Origin: Sphingobium yanoikuyae
GTDB taxonomy: Bacteria; Pseudomonadota; Alphaproteobacteria; Sphingomonadales; Sphingomonadaceae
NCBI RefSeq assembly: GCF_013001025.1
Contig: NZ_CP053021.1
Coordinates: forward strand, 4,285,001-4,349,000
Direction of reading: 5' to 3'
Length of the DNA stretch: 64,000 bases
The notes under the pieces are model-generated. The model worked only from the letters and a program-made list of their open reading frames with translations. It made no database searches and had not been told where the DNA came from. Below are positions 1-9,800 of this stretch, in pieces (position 1 is the first letter of the stretch; every line of letters begins with the position of its first letter). The position numbers and the translations under genes are program-made.

Positions 1-2
1 AG

Positions 3-1175
3 CTGGCGATCGCGCCGCTGGCCGCCGACTATTATGACCAGCCGATGGTGGCGCAGCTGCTGCGGGTGCAGGCACTGCTCTATCTCTCCACCCCCTTCAT
101 CGCGATTCCCGAGGCGATCACCGCCCGCGCGCTCGATTTTCGACGCCCCGCCTTCATCAACCTGATCGCCGCCATCGCGTCGGCCGCCATGGCGCTGGTC
201 GGCGCGCTGTCGGGCTGGGGCGTATGGACCCTGGTGTTCGCGCCGATGACCGGATTCTGGGTGAAGGCACTGGGCTATATGCTGGTCACCGGCTTTCGCC
301 CGATTCCCAGTTTCGATTTCAGCGGCACACGGGCGATGATCCTCTATGGCGCGTCGCTGCTGGGCAGCCAGCTCTTCTGGATCATCCAGAGCCAGAGCGA
401 CATCTTCATCGGCGGCCGCGTGCTCACGCCGCATCAGCTCGGCCTTTATGCCGAAGCGCTGTTCCTGACCCAGATCTTCGTCAGCAAGTTCATCCCGCCG
501 CTGAACGAGGTCGCCTTCCCTGCCTATGCCCGCATGCAGAAGGATGTGTCGCGGGTGGCCTGGTCCTTCTGCAAGGCGGTGCGGCTGCTGATGCTGATTT
601 CCTGCCCCATCTATCTGGGCATGGCCGTCACCGCAGAACCGCTGGTCGAGACATTGTTCGGCCAGAAATGGCTGGAGATGGCGCCGTTTGTCTCGATCCT
701 GGCGCTCGCCATGCCGTTCATGACGCTGCAGGTGATGTTCGCGCCGGTCAGCAATGCACTGGGCCGGCCCGGCACCACCGCCCGAATCGCCGCGATCGGG
801 GCGATATTGATGGCGAGCGCTTTTCTGATCGGTATCCAATGGGGGGCGATCGGCCTGGCCTGGGCATGGCTGGGCGCCTTCCCGATCCTGACCATCGTCA
901 CCGCAAGGCTCGCCGGCGGACCGATGGGGCTGCGCGCAATCGACCTGATCCGTGCCGCCGCGCCGGGGCTGGGCTGTGCCATCCTGATGGCTGGCGTGGT
1001 GCTGGTGATCGACCGCCTGCTGCCGCCGCTCGCCGCGCCGATCCGGTTGGCGATCCTGGTGCCGGCCGGCGGCATCGCCTTCCTAGCGGCGCTGATGCTG
1101 TGCGCGCGCGGCACGCTGATGGAGCTGGTGCGCCTGATCGTGCGCCGCGCGCCGCCGGTGCAGGCGCCCGCCTGA
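3..1175 (+). CDS. Polysaccharide flippase (Wzx/PST type), 3' part
   Basis: Only the last 390 or so residues are present; the reading frame is open to the left window edge, so the start lies outside. The protein is a string of hydrophobic helices typical of the MATE-like PST/Wzx flippases that move undecaprenyl-linked sugar units across the inner membrane for O-antigen or exopolysaccharide assembly. The stretch with STPFIAIPEAITARALDF and the following charged loop before SQSDIFIGGRVL resembles the WzxC/lipopolysaccharide biosynthesis group. The C-terminus ends in a basic tail (RLIVRRAPP). The substrate cannot be told from the sequence, and any glycan cluster would lie to the left, outside this window. 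Membrane type is certain; the exact family is likely. Confidence 0.82.
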   Translation: MAIAPLAADYYDQPMVAQLLRVQALLYLSTPFIAIPEAITARALDFRRPAFINLIAAIASAAMALVGALSGWGVWTLVFAPMTGFWVKALGYMLVTGFRPIPSFDFSGTRAMILYGASLLGSQLFWIIQSQSDIFIGGRVLTPHQLGLYAEALFLTQIFVSKFIPPLNEVAFPAYARMQKDVSRVAWSFCKAVRLLMLISCPIYLGMAVTAEPLVETLFGQKWLEMAPFVSILALAMPFMTLQVMFAPVSNALGRPGTTARIAAIGAILMASAFLIGIQWGAIGLAWAWLGAFPILTIVTARLAGGPMGLRAIDLIRAAAPGLGCAILMAGVVLVIDRLLPPLAAPIRLAILVPAGGIAFLAALMLCARGTLMELVRLIVRRAPPVQAPA

Positions 1176-1200
1176 CGGACCGGCGGACGCCCGACCTTCC

Positions 1201-1629
1201 TCAGGCGGTCTGGATATAGTCGCGCAGGGCGGCGGCTTCCGATTCGATATTGTCGATGCGGAACTTCACCAGATCGCCGATCGAGACCAGACCGATCAGG
1301 TCGCTGCCCTTCACCACCGGCAAATGGCGGATGCGCCGCTTGGTCATCAGCGACAAAGCGTGGATCACCGGCATCTGGTCGTCGATGGTGATCGCGGGCC
1401 GGGTCATCACATCGGCGACCGTGTGGTTCAACGCCTCTGCCCCTTGCTGGGCCAGACGATAGACGACGTCGCGTTCGGAAAAGATGCCGACCACCTGACC
1501 GCCATCGACCACCGGCACGCAGCCGATGCGCCGATCCGCCAGCAGGGTCACCACCGACAATACGCTGTCGGTCGACTGGACCTGGACGACGTCGCGCCCC
1601 TTGCCCTGCAAGATTGCCGCGATGGTCAT
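1201..1629 (-). CDS. Tandem CBS-domain protein
   Basis: A 142-residue protein built of two CBS motifs, the first around residues 10-60 (RRIGCVPVVDGGQVVGIFSE) and the second around 75-130 (KRRIRHLPVVKGSDLIGLVS). Stand-alone CBS pairs form Bateman modules that bind adenine nucleotides or NAD and act as energy or ligand sensors; the partner enzyme is unknown. No catalytic domain is attached. An ATG at 1629 is preceded by a GGAGAG ribosome binding site. It converges with the flippase gene and is divergent from the small membrane protein at 1715. Family assignment is firm; the cellular role is not known. Confidence 0.9.
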   Translation of the reverse strand: MTIAAILQGKGRDVVQVQSTDSVLSVVTLLADRRIGCVPVVDGGQVVGIFSERDVVYRLAQQGAEALNHTVADVMTRPAITIDDQMPVIHALSLMTKRRIRHLPVVKGSDLIGLVSIGDLVKFRIDNIESEAAALRDYIQTA

Positions 1630-1714
1630 GGCCGCTCTCCTTTTGTGGACTTACTGTCTCTGCGCTTGATGATCCCACTTTCGCGGCGCAAAGAAAAGGG
1701 AGGAGAGCAAGAGA

Positions 1715-2014
1715 ATGACAGAGAAAAAGGGCCTGGACGATCCCCGGATCGCGGCAATCGCCTGGTCGAGATTCCGCCGGATCATGCTCTGGATGGCGCT
1801 GATCGGCGCATTATGCGTCGGCGCGGCCTTGCTGTTCCTGCGGCTATGGACCGGGCCGATGCCGGTTCACATGATCATCGCCACCATATTGGGCGTCTGG
1901 TTGACCTTCATGCTGGGAACGGGCTTGATGGCGCTCGTCTTCCTCTCCGCCGGGACGGGGCATGACGACCAGGTAATGGACCGGCTGAAGGACGAGGTGC
2001 CGCTTGACGATTGA
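1715..2014 (+). CDS. Small two-helix membrane protein
   Basis: A 99-residue protein with a charged N-terminus, two predicted membrane segments (about residues 24-45 and 52-80) and an acidic C-terminal tail. A strong GGAGGAG site precedes the ATG. The following thioesterase gene starts inside its last codons (2004 versus stop at 2014), so the two are probably translationally coupled. I do not recognise a named domain; similar small proteins are often found next to YciA-type thioesterases, but a functional link is inference only. Confidence 0.7.
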   Translation: MTEKKGLDDPRIAAIAWSRFRRIMLWMALIGALCVGAALLFLRLWTGPMPVHMIIATILGVWLTFMLGTGLMALVFLSAGTGHDDQVMDRLKDEVPLDD

Positions 2015-2384
2015 TCCCCATCGCGAAGTGATATTGCGGGTCGTGCCGCGCCCGGCCGACATCAACAGCAATGGCCATATCTTTGGCGGCTGGGTGCTGA
2101 GCCAGATGGATATTGCCGGCGGCATCGTCGCGGGGCGAATCGCCCAGGGCGCGGTGGCGACGGTCGCGATCGAGAGCATGAAGTTCATCTCGCCGATCCT
2201 GATGGGCGACCTGGTGTCGGTCTATGCGCAGGAAGAGAAGCGCGGCCGCACATCGGTCGCGATCCGCATCGACGTGGTGGCGACTCGCGGTGGCGGCGCG
2301 GAAACGGTGGCGCTGACCAGCGGCGTCTTCACCTTCGTCGCACTGGATGAGACCCACCGGCCCCGCCCCATTCCCGGCGACTGA
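2004..2384 (+). CDS. Acyl-CoA thioesterase, YciA/hot-dog family
   Basis: A 126-residue single hot-dog domain protein that should hydrolyse acyl-CoA thioesters in the cytoplasm. The segment DINSNGHIFGGWVLSQMD carries the Asn-Gly-x-x-FGG signature of the YciA/BACH group with the catalytic Asp on the long helix, and length fits YciA (about 130 aa). The frame opens with TTG at 2004, overlapping the upstream gene by 11 bases, with a GAGG motif about 8 bases before it; GTG at 2028 is an alternative start that would remove eight residues. Substrate chain length cannot be deduced. The start is less certain than the family. Confidence 0.88.
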   Translation: MTIDPHREVILRVVPRPADINSNGHIFGGWVLSQMDIAGGIVAGRIAQGAVATVAIESMKFISPILMGDLVSVYAQEEKRGRTSVAIRIDVVATRGGGAETVALTSGVFTFVALDETHRPRPIPGD

Positions 2385-2387
2385 AGC

Positions 2388-3938
2388 TCAGCGCAGCTTC
2401 TGGTCGTAGCTATAGCTGACCTGCCCGTTGGCCGGGATGATGGCGCGCCACACCCAGCTATTGCCGCGGCGCTCCATCTGCGTCGGACGCGGCGCGATGT
2501 CGTGGGGAATGAGGATTTCCGCCGTCGCATCAAACGGCCGCGCATTGGTGAGGGTCAGCGTCCAGCGCCGCGCCTTGGTCGAATGGCCGCCGATGACCGC
2601 CATGATGCGGACATCGGCGCTCTGAGCGATATCATAATCGACCCGTTCGCCTTCCGCCTTGTCGCCAATATCGGTTTCGCCCGCGAGCAGGCGCTGGCCG
2701 TCGATCGTCTCGAACAGAGCGACCCGGCCCGAAGGCATGGCGAGTCCCAGACCGTCGGCCTTGCGGTTCTGAAGCCGCAGACGCAGCGTCATCGGCCGTG
2801 ACCCGCCATTGCCGTCGCGATAGTCGAGGGTCGCGGCATAGAGGCGCTCGACCAGCACATCGGGCTGGCGCAGCAACGCCACCTGCTTCTGTCCCCTGGC
2901 CGCAACGTCGACGGTCATCGGGACGCGATAGAGTTTGAGGTCGCCGACATCCTCCGGCGGTGGAGGAGGTGGAGGCGGCGGCGGGGGTGGCGGCGCGGCC
3001 ATCATAGGCGCGGGAACGCGACGCGCGGTCAGCACGATCTCCTGCGCCGAATCCATCATCGCCTCGGCCTGCGGCATGTCGATCGGGAACAGCTCCCACT
3101 GCGGATGGGTGCTGGTGATGTCCATCTGCCAGCAGCGCAACGACAACGGACCGCCGGTCGGACGTGGTTGCACCTTACGGCCCTGTTTGTTGGGCTGGCC
3201 GGCGATGACGCTGAGCCGGGCGTCGGCAAAGCCGGTGACGCCGCCATTGGCCACGGTCAGCCAGGCCATGAGATCGAGATGGCGGCCATCATCCTGCATG
3301 TCGGCGACATAATTGGCGGCCCAGTCGAAACCCTCGGCCAGATAGGTAAGTTGCAGCGTGACGCGGGTCGGCCGGGCGCTGGTGGCGATCACCGATAGCG
3401 TCGGACGCGACGACAGGTCGGTCGGCACGCGCGGATAGAGCATGCGTTCGGGCAGGCCGCTGCACCCCAGCGCCTCATAGCCCTGCGCCGTCTGGACGAT
3501 GACGCCGCCCATCGGCCCGGCGCTGATGAGCGCGTCCTGCTCGCTGACCTTGCCGGTCTTGCGATCGGTGCGGCGCAGGGTGACGCTACGCTTGAGATAG
3601 GCGTCGACCAGACCGGCCGGCGAGAGCAGCCGGGCATCGCGATTCTTCTCGCGCACGCCCTGCGGCATGCCGGAGAGGATCGCGGTTTCGGGCATCAATC
3701 CCTCGGCCACCCCCTCGAACCGGACAACCGATTCGCCCTGTGGCAGGTCGATGCTGCGGGTTTCGTTGATCAGCGCATAGCCGCCGGGCCATTTGGGATC
3801 GATCGCCCCCTTGGTGCGGCCAGGCTGGCGATAGACGGTGACCGAAACCGAATCGGCCTTGGCGGAGACCACCGTCCCCGCCCGCGCCGGCGCGATGCCG
3901 AGGCAGAGCATAAGAAGAACAAGGACGCGCAGCAGCAC
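2388..3938 (-). CDS. DUF4139 domain protein with poly-proline linker
   Basis: Second of two tandem DUF4139-type proteins. The long frame opens at 3995, but that start gives an implausible leader overlapping the upstream gene by 44 bases; a GTG at 3938 gives an N-terminus MLLRVLVLLMLCLGIAPARA, a good signal peptide with an AxA cleavage site, 13 bases after the upstream stop. The mature protein (about 495 aa) has an N-terminal beta-rich region and a C-terminal DUF4139 beta-sandwich, separated by an uninterrupted run of prolines encoded at about 2950-2996. It should act in the envelope. The molecular function of the family is unknown; homologues are often described as mucoidy-inhibitor-like. Confidence 0.82.
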   Translation of the reverse strand: MLLRVLVLLMLCLGIAPARAGTVVSAKADSVSVTVYRQPGRTKGAIDPKWPGGYALINETRSIDLPQGESVVRFEGVAEGLMPETAILSGMPQGVREKNRDARLLSPAGLVDAYLKRSVTLRRTDRKTGKVSEQDALISAGPMGGVIVQTAQGYEALGCSGLPERMLYPRVPTDLSSRPTLSVIATSARPTRVTLQLTYLAEGFDWAANYVADMQDDGRHLDLMAWLTVANGGVTGFADARLSVIAGQPNKQGRKVQPRPTGGPLSLRCWQMDITSTHPQWELFPIDMPQAEAMMDSAQEIVLTARRVPAPMMAAPPPPPPPPPPPPPEDVGDLKLYRVPMTVDVAARGQKQVALLRQPDVLVERLYAATLDYRDGNGGSRPMTLRLRLQNRKADGLGLAMPSGRVALFETIDGQRLLAGETDIGDKAEGERVDYDIAQSADVRIMAVIGGHSTKARRWTLTLTNARPFDATAEILIPHDIAPRPTQMERRGNSWVWRAIIPANGQVSYSYDQKLR

Positions 3939-3951
3939 GGCGCCGGCCCGG

Positions 3952-5355
3952 TCAGTAGCGCGAATCGAAGGTGACGCTGAGATCGACCGAGCCATTGGCC
4001 GGCACCGGCACGCTCCATTCCATCCGGTCGGCAGAGACGCGCCTGCCTTCCAGGCTTTGTGCGGTAACGCGGGTGTCGCCCCATAGCCCCTGCTGGGCCA
4101 GGTCGACCGTCACCGCTTCGGGCCGGGCATTGGTGAGCGTGTAGCGCATCCGCGTTTCCCAGCGCTGGCTGCCCTTCTTCGTGCGCTGCTCGACGGTCGG
4201 GCGCACCTTGACGTCGAATGCCTCGCCGGTGCGCAGCGCCATCAACGATCCCATCGGCGTATGGTCGATGCTGTTCTCACCGATGAACTGCGGATCACCG
4301 CGCGCGTCGCGCATATAAACGCGGATCGTGCCGGCCGGCAGCTGATCGCCGAGGCCGCCCTGTTTCGAGGTCGAGAATTTGAGCACGCTCGACGCGCTCA
4401 TCGGCTCGGTCGAACTGCCCATCCAGCTATTGAGATATTCATAGGTGGCCCGCGCCGGGGCGCCCTTCACGTCGAGGAAGCTGACCTGCTTCTGCTGGGC
4501 ATTGGCGATGGTCGTGCGATCAGCCAGCGGATAGAGGTAATAGTCGCCCAGCCGCTCGCGCGGGCCGCTTTCGGTGCCGGCCTGGTCGATCGCGCCGCTA
4601 GACGACTGCCACCAGTTATGCCTTCCGCCACCATTGGCCGGATTGCCGGCGACCAGAATGGTCTTCGCATTGGTGAAGCTCGTGCCCGTATTGTTGGTGA
4701 GCGTCACCCAGCCCTGCATGTCCATCGCGCCCTTGGCCGCGTCGAACAGCGCGACATAATCGGCGGTCCAGCCGAGATTGGGCGTCAGATAGGATAACCG
4801 GGCCGGCACGGTACCGCCGCGCGCGGCCTCGATCGTCACCGACAGGGTCGGGCGGGCGCGCAGGTTGGGCGGCACCCGGTCGAAGATCACCCGCACCGGC
4901 AGGCCATCGTCGCGCAGCACCTCGATCCGCGAACCGATCTGCATGACGATGCCGCCATTGGCCGCCAATATCTTGGCGCGCTCGCGCGTCTCGGCGCCGG
5001 TCGCGGGATTGGTGCGGACCAGGGTCACCTCCTGCCCCACCGCCTTGTCCATCAGCTTGTCGGGCGAGAGCAGGTCGAAATCGAAATTCTGCTCGACGAT
5101 CGAGAAGCCGGGGCCGGAGAGATTGACCGTCTCGGGCCGGATGCGGGCGGACACGTCGGGAAATTCGATGCGGTTGCGGCCGGCATTGACGCTCAACTGC
5201 CGGTCATCCTGCACCAGCGACGGACCGCCATTATAGATGGTGACGGCGACATCGCCCTGCGCCGTGGCGCCGGTGGGATCGACAGCAGCGGTCTGGGCAA
5301 AGGCGGCGGCCGGCAGCATCAGCGCCAGACCGGTCAACAGGCGGACAGTCGTCAT
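3952..5355 (-). CDS. DUF4139 domain protein
   Basis: First gene of the tandem DUF4139 pair, 467 residues. It begins with a clear signal peptide (MTTVRLLTGLALMLPAAAFA, cut before QTAA), so it is exported. The body contains the family pattern of short beta strands with the N-terminal conserved stretch VTIYNGGPSLVQDDRQL and a C-terminal DUF4139 region ending FDSRY. It lacks the poly-proline linker of its downstream partner, with which it shares an overall plan, so the two are probably an old duplication. No enzyme motif is visible and the function is unknown. Confidence 0.85.
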   Translation of the reverse strand: MTTVRLLTGLALMLPAAAFAQTAAVDPTGATAQGDVAVTIYNGGPSLVQDDRQLSVNAGRNRIEFPDVSARIRPETVNLSGPGFSIVEQNFDFDLLSPDKLMDKAVGQEVTLVRTNPATGAETRERAKILAANGGIVMQIGSRIEVLRDDGLPVRVIFDRVPPNLRARPTLSVTIEAARGGTVPARLSYLTPNLGWTADYVALFDAAKGAMDMQGWVTLTNNTGTSFTNAKTILVAGNPANGGGRHNWWQSSSGAIDQAGTESGPRERLGDYYLYPLADRTTIANAQQKQVSFLDVKGAPARATYEYLNSWMGSSTEPMSASSVLKFSTSKQGGLGDQLPAGTIRVYMRDARGDPQFIGENSIDHTPMGSLMALRTGEAFDVKVRPTVEQRTKKGSQRWETRMRYTLTNARPEAVTVDLAQQGLWGDTRVTAQSLEGRRVSADRMEWSVPVPANGSVDLSVTFDSRY

Positions 5356-5412
5356 CAGGTCGCACTCCCCTTATGCAACGATCTTCTGCCCCAAGCGGCT
5401 ATATTTGCAAAT

Positions 5413-5447
5413 AAAAAGGGCGGCGCCGGGATGGCACCGCCCTTTTT
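5413..5447 (-). terminator. Rho-independent terminator of the DUF4167 gene
   Basis: On the minus strand a stem of GGGCGGTGCC paired with GGCGCCGCCC (one G-U pair), flanked by an A-run and a T-run, lies 28 bases after the stop of the DUF4167 gene. The symmetric A/T flanks would also let it work on the plus strand. Confidence 0.85.
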
Positions 5448-5474
5448 GTTTTTGGGTTTGCCCGAAAGCCGCGC

Positions 5475-6242
5475 TTATTCGGCGGCTTCGGTCGCCGGAC
5501 GGGCGCGACGGGTGCGCTTGCGGGGCGCTTCCTCGGTCACGTCCGTGTCGCTGTCATTATCGGCGCGGGCGATCGAGGGGGGCAGGATGCTGACATCCAG
5601 GCCTTCATTCGCTTCGGTCGGCGCAGCATCGGCCTTGCGCGGACGACCGCGACGCGGCTTGGGCGCTTCGGCGGCCGGTTCGGCTGCGAGTTCTGCGGGC
5701 TGTTCGGCTGCCACCGGCTGCTGCTCGGCGCCTTCCTCGGCGACGGGGCGGTCGCGGCGGTTGCGATCGCGACGGTTGCGGTCGCCCCGATCGCCACGAT
5801 CATTGCGGTCACCGCGATCCTGGCGCTCGCCGCGCGGTTCGCGACGGTCATAATCGCGTTCGGCGCGCTCGGGCTGTTCGGTGCGGCCCTCTTCGGCGCC
5901 GTCCTCATTGCCCTCGAACTCTTCGCTCTCATCGTCGAAATTCTCGTCATTCCGGCGGAAGCGCTGCTGCTGCTCCTCCTGGCGCGAACGATTGTCGGCC
6001 AGCACGCGGAAATAATGATCGGCGAACTGCAGATAATATTCGGCGTTCACACGGTCGCCGGCCATCTGGGCATCGCGCGCCATATTCTTGTATTTCTCAA
6101 GAAGCTGGGCCGCATTGCCGCGGGCGCGGTTGTCGATACGGTTGCCGTTGTCGCCACCACCCCGGTTACCGCCATTGGGACGACCGTTGTTGTTATTATT
6201 CCGGCCGCGATTGCGGCGACCGGCCTGCCGGTTGTTGATCAA
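5475..6242 (-). CDS. DUF4167 domain protein, Arg/Asn/Gly-rich
   Basis: A 255-residue highly charged protein. The N-terminus is a basic Asn/Arg/Gly-rich low-complexity segment, followed by the compact conserved DUF4167 helix pair (residues about 43-85, with LLEKYKNMARDAQMAGDRVN and EYYLQFADHYFRVLADN). The rest is disordered, alternating acidic and Arg/Asp repeats and ending in an Ala/Arg-rich tail. The composition suggests RNA or ribosome binding, but that is inference. The only sensible start is TTG at 6242, with AAGGA about eight bases upstream; an ATG just before it is out of frame. It lies downstream of hisS-prfA-prmC. Confidence 0.85.
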   Translation of the reverse strand: MINNRQAGRRNRGRNNNNNGRPNGGNRGGGDNGNRIDNRARGNAAQLLEKYKNMARDAQMAGDRVNAEYYLQFADHYFRVLADNRSRQEEQQQRFRRNDENFDDESEEFEGNEDGAEEGRTEQPERAERDYDRREPRGERQDRGDRNDRGDRGDRNRRDRNRRDRPVAEEGAEQQPVAAEQPAELAAEPAAEAPKPRRGRPRKADAAPTEANEGLDVSILPPSIARADNDSDTDVTEEAPRKRTRRARPATEAAE

Positions 6243-6553
6243 GACATGATCCTTGCGTTCGCTATGATAATATTCACTGAAAACACTGTTCAGCTGCTAT
6301 CCCCAAGCACCGCCCCTTCCGTGGGGCCGGATGTGGCTCCGCCAGACATGATCCGGTGCGGATCACGCCCTCAGCCACCAGAGGCGCTTGCGCAGCAGCG
6401 CCATCTTGACTTTCAGGAGCAGGAAAATGCCTTATCCATCAATGGCCTGATAAGGCCATGTCGCCGGAATGGCGGTTTTCCTGATCCCGATGTAATGGCA
6501 TTCACGCGATAAACCAAGCAATTTTCGCTGTGGTGGCGTGAAATCCCGCCTTC
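6243..6553. other. 311-base intergenic stretch between prmC and DUF4167
   Basis: No convincing gene on either strand. The side next to the DUF4167 start is AT-richer (around 6255-6300) and probably holds its promoter on the minus strand. The middle contains a short perfect hairpin at 6442-6459. I see no terminator with a T-run for prmC, so read-through from the hisS operon is possible. Confidence 0.5.
6442..6459. repeat. Short perfect inverted repeat
   Basis: ATGGCCT-GATA-AGGCCAT, a 7-bp stem with a 4-base loop in the gap between prmC and the DUF4167 gene. Role unknown; it has no T-run on either side. Confidence 0.5.
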
Positions 6554-7375
6554 TTATTCGCCCGGCGTGGCGACGAGGCAGCGATCATGCCCCGCAAGGT
6601 CACGACGCAGCGATACGCCCAGCCCCTGTGCCCGCAGCAGTGCCGACACGCTTTCCCCCTGATCATAGCCGATCTCGATCGCGGCCATGCCGCCCGGCGC
6701 GATCAGCGCGGGCAGTTGCGGCGCGATGCGGCGATAATCGTCCAGCCCGTCGGCGCCGGCGAACAATGCGCTGGCTGGATCATGCAGCACGTCACCGGCG
6801 AGCGGCGCGTCGGTCGCGATATAGGGCGGGTTGATCAGCAGCAGGTCGAACGGCCCGGTCACGCCGGCCGCCCAATCGCCCAACTGGAAGCGCGCGCGCT
6901 TCCCCATGCCCAGCCGGTCGGCATTGCCCTGCGCCACCGCCAGCGCAGCGGCAGAGGCATCGATGCCCAGCCCCATCGCATCGGGCCACTGGTCGAGCGC
7001 GGCGAGCAGCAGCGCGCCCGATCCGGTGCCAAGGTCCAATATGGTGGTCGGCGCACGATCGCGGAAATGATCGACCGCCGCCTCGATCAGCGTCTCGCTG
7101 TCCGGGCGCGGGATCAATACGTCGGGCGTGACGGCCAAGCTGATCGTCCAGAAATCGCGGCTACCCAGGATATGGGCGATCGGCGCGCCGGCCAGCCGCT
7201 GCTGCATATGGACAGCGAAAGTGTCAGGGACAGACAGGTCGCGCTGGCGCAGCAGCAGGTCATTGCGGCCGATGCCCAATGCATGGGCCATCAGCAGTTC
7301 GGCGTCGAGCCGGGGGGTGTCGCTGATCGCGGCTAAGCTGACAGTGGCGTCGCGCAGCGCATCGGCGACGCTCAC
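6554..7375 (-). CDS. prmC: Release factor glutamine methyltransferase PrmC
   Basis: A 273-residue SAM-dependent methyltransferase that N5-methylates the glutamine of the GGQ motif in peptide release factors. An N-terminal helical recognition domain (residues 1-80) precedes a Rossmann methyltransferase domain with the SAM-binding stretch [14 protein letters not shown] and the catalytic NPPY motif ([14 protein letters not shown]) that holds the glutamine. Length is typical. The ATG overlaps the stop of prfA by four bases, so enzyme and substrate are translationally coupled, as in many bacteria. Assignment is secure. Confidence 0.97.
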   Translation of the reverse strand: MSVADALRDATVSLAAISDTPRLDAELLMAHALGIGRNDLLLRQRDLSVPDTFAVHMQQRLAGAPIAHILGSRDFWTISLAVTPDVLIPRPDSETLIEAAVDHFRDRAPTTILDLGTGSGALLLAALDQWPDAMGLGIDASAAALAVAQGNADRLGMGKRARFQLGDWAAGVTGPFDLLLINPPYIATDAPLAGDVLHDPASALFAGADGLDDYRRIAPQLPALIAPGGMAAIEIGYDQGESVSALLRAQGLGVSLRRDLAGHDRCLVATPGE

Positions 7376-8463
7376 GCCACTCCGTCCAACTGGGCGAGGC
7401 GCGCGGCCTCATCCTCGGCCACCAGCGCGTCGATCACTTCGGCAAGACCCGGCCCTTCCAGGATTTCGGGCAGGCGATGCAGGGTCAGGTTGATGCGATG
7501 ATCGGTCACGCGCCCCTGCGGGAAATTATAGGTGCGAATGCGCTCCGACCGGTCGCCCGATCCGACCATCGCCTTGCGCGCGCCGGCCTGCTCGCTCTGG
7601 GTGCGCTCCCGCTCCGCCTCATAGATGCGGGCGCGCAGCACCTGCATCGCCTTGGCCTTGTTCTTGTGCTGCGAACGCTCATCCTGCTGCGTCACGACGA
7701 TGCCGGTCGGCAAATGGGTGATGCGCACGGCGGAATCGGTGGTGTTGACGTGCTGGCCGCCAGCGCCCGACGCGCGGTAGATGTCGATCTTGAGGTCGGA
7801 GTCGGCGATCTGGACGTCAACTTCTTCCGGCTCGGGCAGGATCGCAACGGTCGCAGCCGAGGTATGAATGCGGCCGCCGCTTTCGGTGACCGGCACGCGC
7901 TGGACGCGATGCACGCCGCTCTCGAACTTCAGCTTGGCGAAGACGCCGGTGCCGTTGATGCTGGCGACCACTTCCTTGAAGCCGCCCTGTTCCGAGGCGT
8001 TGGCGGAGATCATCTCCATCTTCCAGCCCTGGGTATCGGCATAGCGCTGATACATGCGGAACAGGTCGCCGGCGAACAAAGCCGCCTCATCCCCGCCGGT
8101 GCCGGCGCGGATTTCCAGCATCGCCGGGCGGGCATCGGCCGAATCCTTGGGCAGCAGCTGCAGCGCCAGCGCGCGCTCGGCATCGGGCAACTGCCCCTTG
8201 AGCAGCTGCATTTCCTCCTGCGCCATTTCGCGCATCAGCGGATCGGCATCGCTGTCCTCGCCGCCGGCCATCTGTTCGAGCGCGCGCAGTTCCTGACGCA
8301 GCCGGCGCACTTCATGCGCGGCCCGCGCCACCGGCTCGATCTCGGCATATTCCTTGGACAGTTTCACGAACGCATCGGGCGCGAGGTCGGCGCGCGTCAT
8401 CGACGCCTGCACCTCGTCCCGGCGCGCCTCGATCTGCGCGATGCGTTCGGCGGAAATGTGCAT
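7372..8463 (-). CDS. prfA: Peptide chain release factor 1
   Basis: A 363-residue class I release factor that recognises UAA and UAG and triggers peptidyl-tRNA hydrolysis. The catalytic GGQ loop is visible in [19 protein letters not shown], and the codon-recognition region of RF1 type precedes it. The C-terminal helical part with [17 protein letters not shown] is characteristic. The start overlaps the last base of hisS and the end overlaps prmC, giving a compact hisS-prfA-prmC operon. Length matches the family (about 360). Confidence 0.97.
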   Translation of the reverse strand: MHISAERIAQIEARRDEVQASMTRADLAPDAFVKLSKEYAEIEPVARAAHEVRRLRQELRALEQMAGGEDSDADPLMREMAQEEMQLLKGQLPDAERALALQLLPKDSADARPAMLEIRAGTGGDEAALFAGDLFRMYQRYADTQGWKMEMISANASEQGGFKEVVASINGTGVFAKLKFESGVHRVQRVPVTESGGRIHTSAATVAILPEPEEVDVQIADSDLKIDIYRASGAGGQHVNTTDSAVRITHLPTGIVVTQQDERSQHKNKAKAMQVLRARIYEAERERTQSEQAGARKAMVGSGDRSERIRTYNFPQGRVTDHRINLTLHRLPEILEGPGLAEVIDALVAEDEAARLAQLDGVA

Positions 8464-9800
8464 CAGAGCTGAAACGGCTCTTGGACAACGACACCATCGG
8501 CGTTCGTCGTTACCGCATCTGGAAACTCATTCCGCATCACCTGCGCCCACATGGCGTCGGTAAGGCCGGCGAGAGCAGCCGTCGCTTGTGATCCTTGTTC
8601 AAGATCTTTGATGGCCACTTCGCCCCGCGCCAGCTCGTCATCGCCGAGGATGATCGCATAGCGAGCACCCGACGCGTTGGCGCGCTGCATCCGCTTCTTC
8701 ATATTGCCGCGATAGCCCATGTCGCAGGCGATGCCGGCACGGCGCAGATCGGCGATGATGCCAGTCGCCTTCGCCTCGGCCGCCTCGCCCATCGGGATCA
8801 GCACGACCTGCGGCTTGTCGATCGCCGGCTGGTCGATCAGCATCGCCAGCCGCTCGATACCCGCTGCCCAGCCAACCGCCGGGGTGGACGGACCGCCCAG
8901 ATTTTCGATCAGGCCGTCATAGCGACCGCCGCCCAGCACCGTGCCCTGTGCGCCGAGCCGGTCGGTAATGAACTCGAACGCGGTGTGGCGATAATAATCG
9001 AGGCCACGCACCAGCCGCGAATTGCGTTCCCAGGCGACACCGGCGGCGTCGAGGCCGCTGGTCACCTTGTCGAAGAAGCTGCGCGCCTCGTCGGTCAGAT
9101 AGGCGTCGATGTCCGGCGCGCTGTCGGCGATCGGGCGATCGCGCGGATCCTTGGAGTCGAGGATGCGCAGCGGATTCTTCGCCAGCCGGTCGATGCTTTC
9201 TTCCGACAGCTCGCCACGATGCGCCTCGAAATGGGCGATCAGCGCGGCGCGCCAGGCTTCGCGGCTTTCCGCGTCGCCGAGCGTGTTGAGGTTCAAGGTC
9301 ACGCCTTCCGACACGCCCAGCTCGCGCAGCAGCTGGTCGGCCAGCACCAGCAGCTCGACATCGGCCGCCGGCTCGCCCGCGCCCAGGATTTCGGCGTCGA
9401 GCTGGTGGAACTGACGGAAGCGGCCCTTTTGCGGGCGCTCATAGCGGAACAGCGGGCCATGGGTCGCGACCTTGAGCGGCGCATATTGCTGCCAGCCCTC
9501 GGTAATATAGGCGCGTGAAATGCCGGCGGTGAATTCGGGGCGCAGGGTGATGCTGTCGCCGCCGCGATCCTCGAACGTGTACATTTCCTTCGACACGACA
9601 TCGGTGCTTTCGCCCAGCGAACGGGCGAACACCGCGGTCGATTCAAAGACGGGCACTTCAACCCGCTGGAATCCATAGAGTTTGCGCACCCGGTCAAAGG
9701 TGGCGACGACATGGGCGAAGCGTTCCTGAAACGCCTCCGCCGTGCCGCCCAACATGTCCTGCGTTCCGCGCACCGGGCGCGGCGTTTCGATCTTCGCCAT
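8463..9800 (-). CDS. hisS: Histidyl-tRNA synthetase
   Basis: A 445-residue class II aminoacyl-tRNA synthetase. Class II motif 2 is seen in [19 protein letters not shown], the histidine-specific segment in [17 protein letters not shown] and motif 3 around [16 protein letters not shown]; a C-terminal anticodon-binding domain follows ([17 protein letters not shown] onward). It charges tRNA-His in the cytoplasm. It is the first gene of the hisS-prfA-prmC operon and is divergent from the M61 peptidase gene, with about 140 bases between them to hold both promoters. Confidence 0.97.
   Translation of the reverse strand: MAKIETPRPVRGTQDMLGGTAEAFQERFAHVVATFDRVRKLYGFQRVEVPVFESTAVFARSLGESTDVVSKEMYTFEDRGGDSITLRPEFTAGISRAYITEGWQQYAPLKVATHGPLFRYERPQKGRFRQFHQLDAEILGAGEPAADVELLVLADQLLRELGVSEGVTLNLNTLGDAESREAWRAALIAHFEAHRGELSEESIDRLAKNPLRILDSKDPRDRPIADSAPDIDAYLTDEARSFFDKVTSGLDAAGVAWERNSRLVRGLDYYRHTAFEFITDRLGAQGTVLGGGRYDGLIENLGGPSTPAVGWAAGIERLAMLIDQPAIDKPQVVLIPMGEAAEAKATGIIADLRRAGIACDMGYRGNMKKRMQRANASGARYAIILGDDELARGEVAIKDLEQGSQATAALAGLTDAMWAQVMRNEFPDAVTTNADGVVVQEPFQL

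Noticed and set aside
2950..2996. GC-rich triplet run that looks like a microsatellite
   Set aside because: It encodes the proline run of the DUF4139 protein in frame; repeat instability is possible but it is not a separate element.
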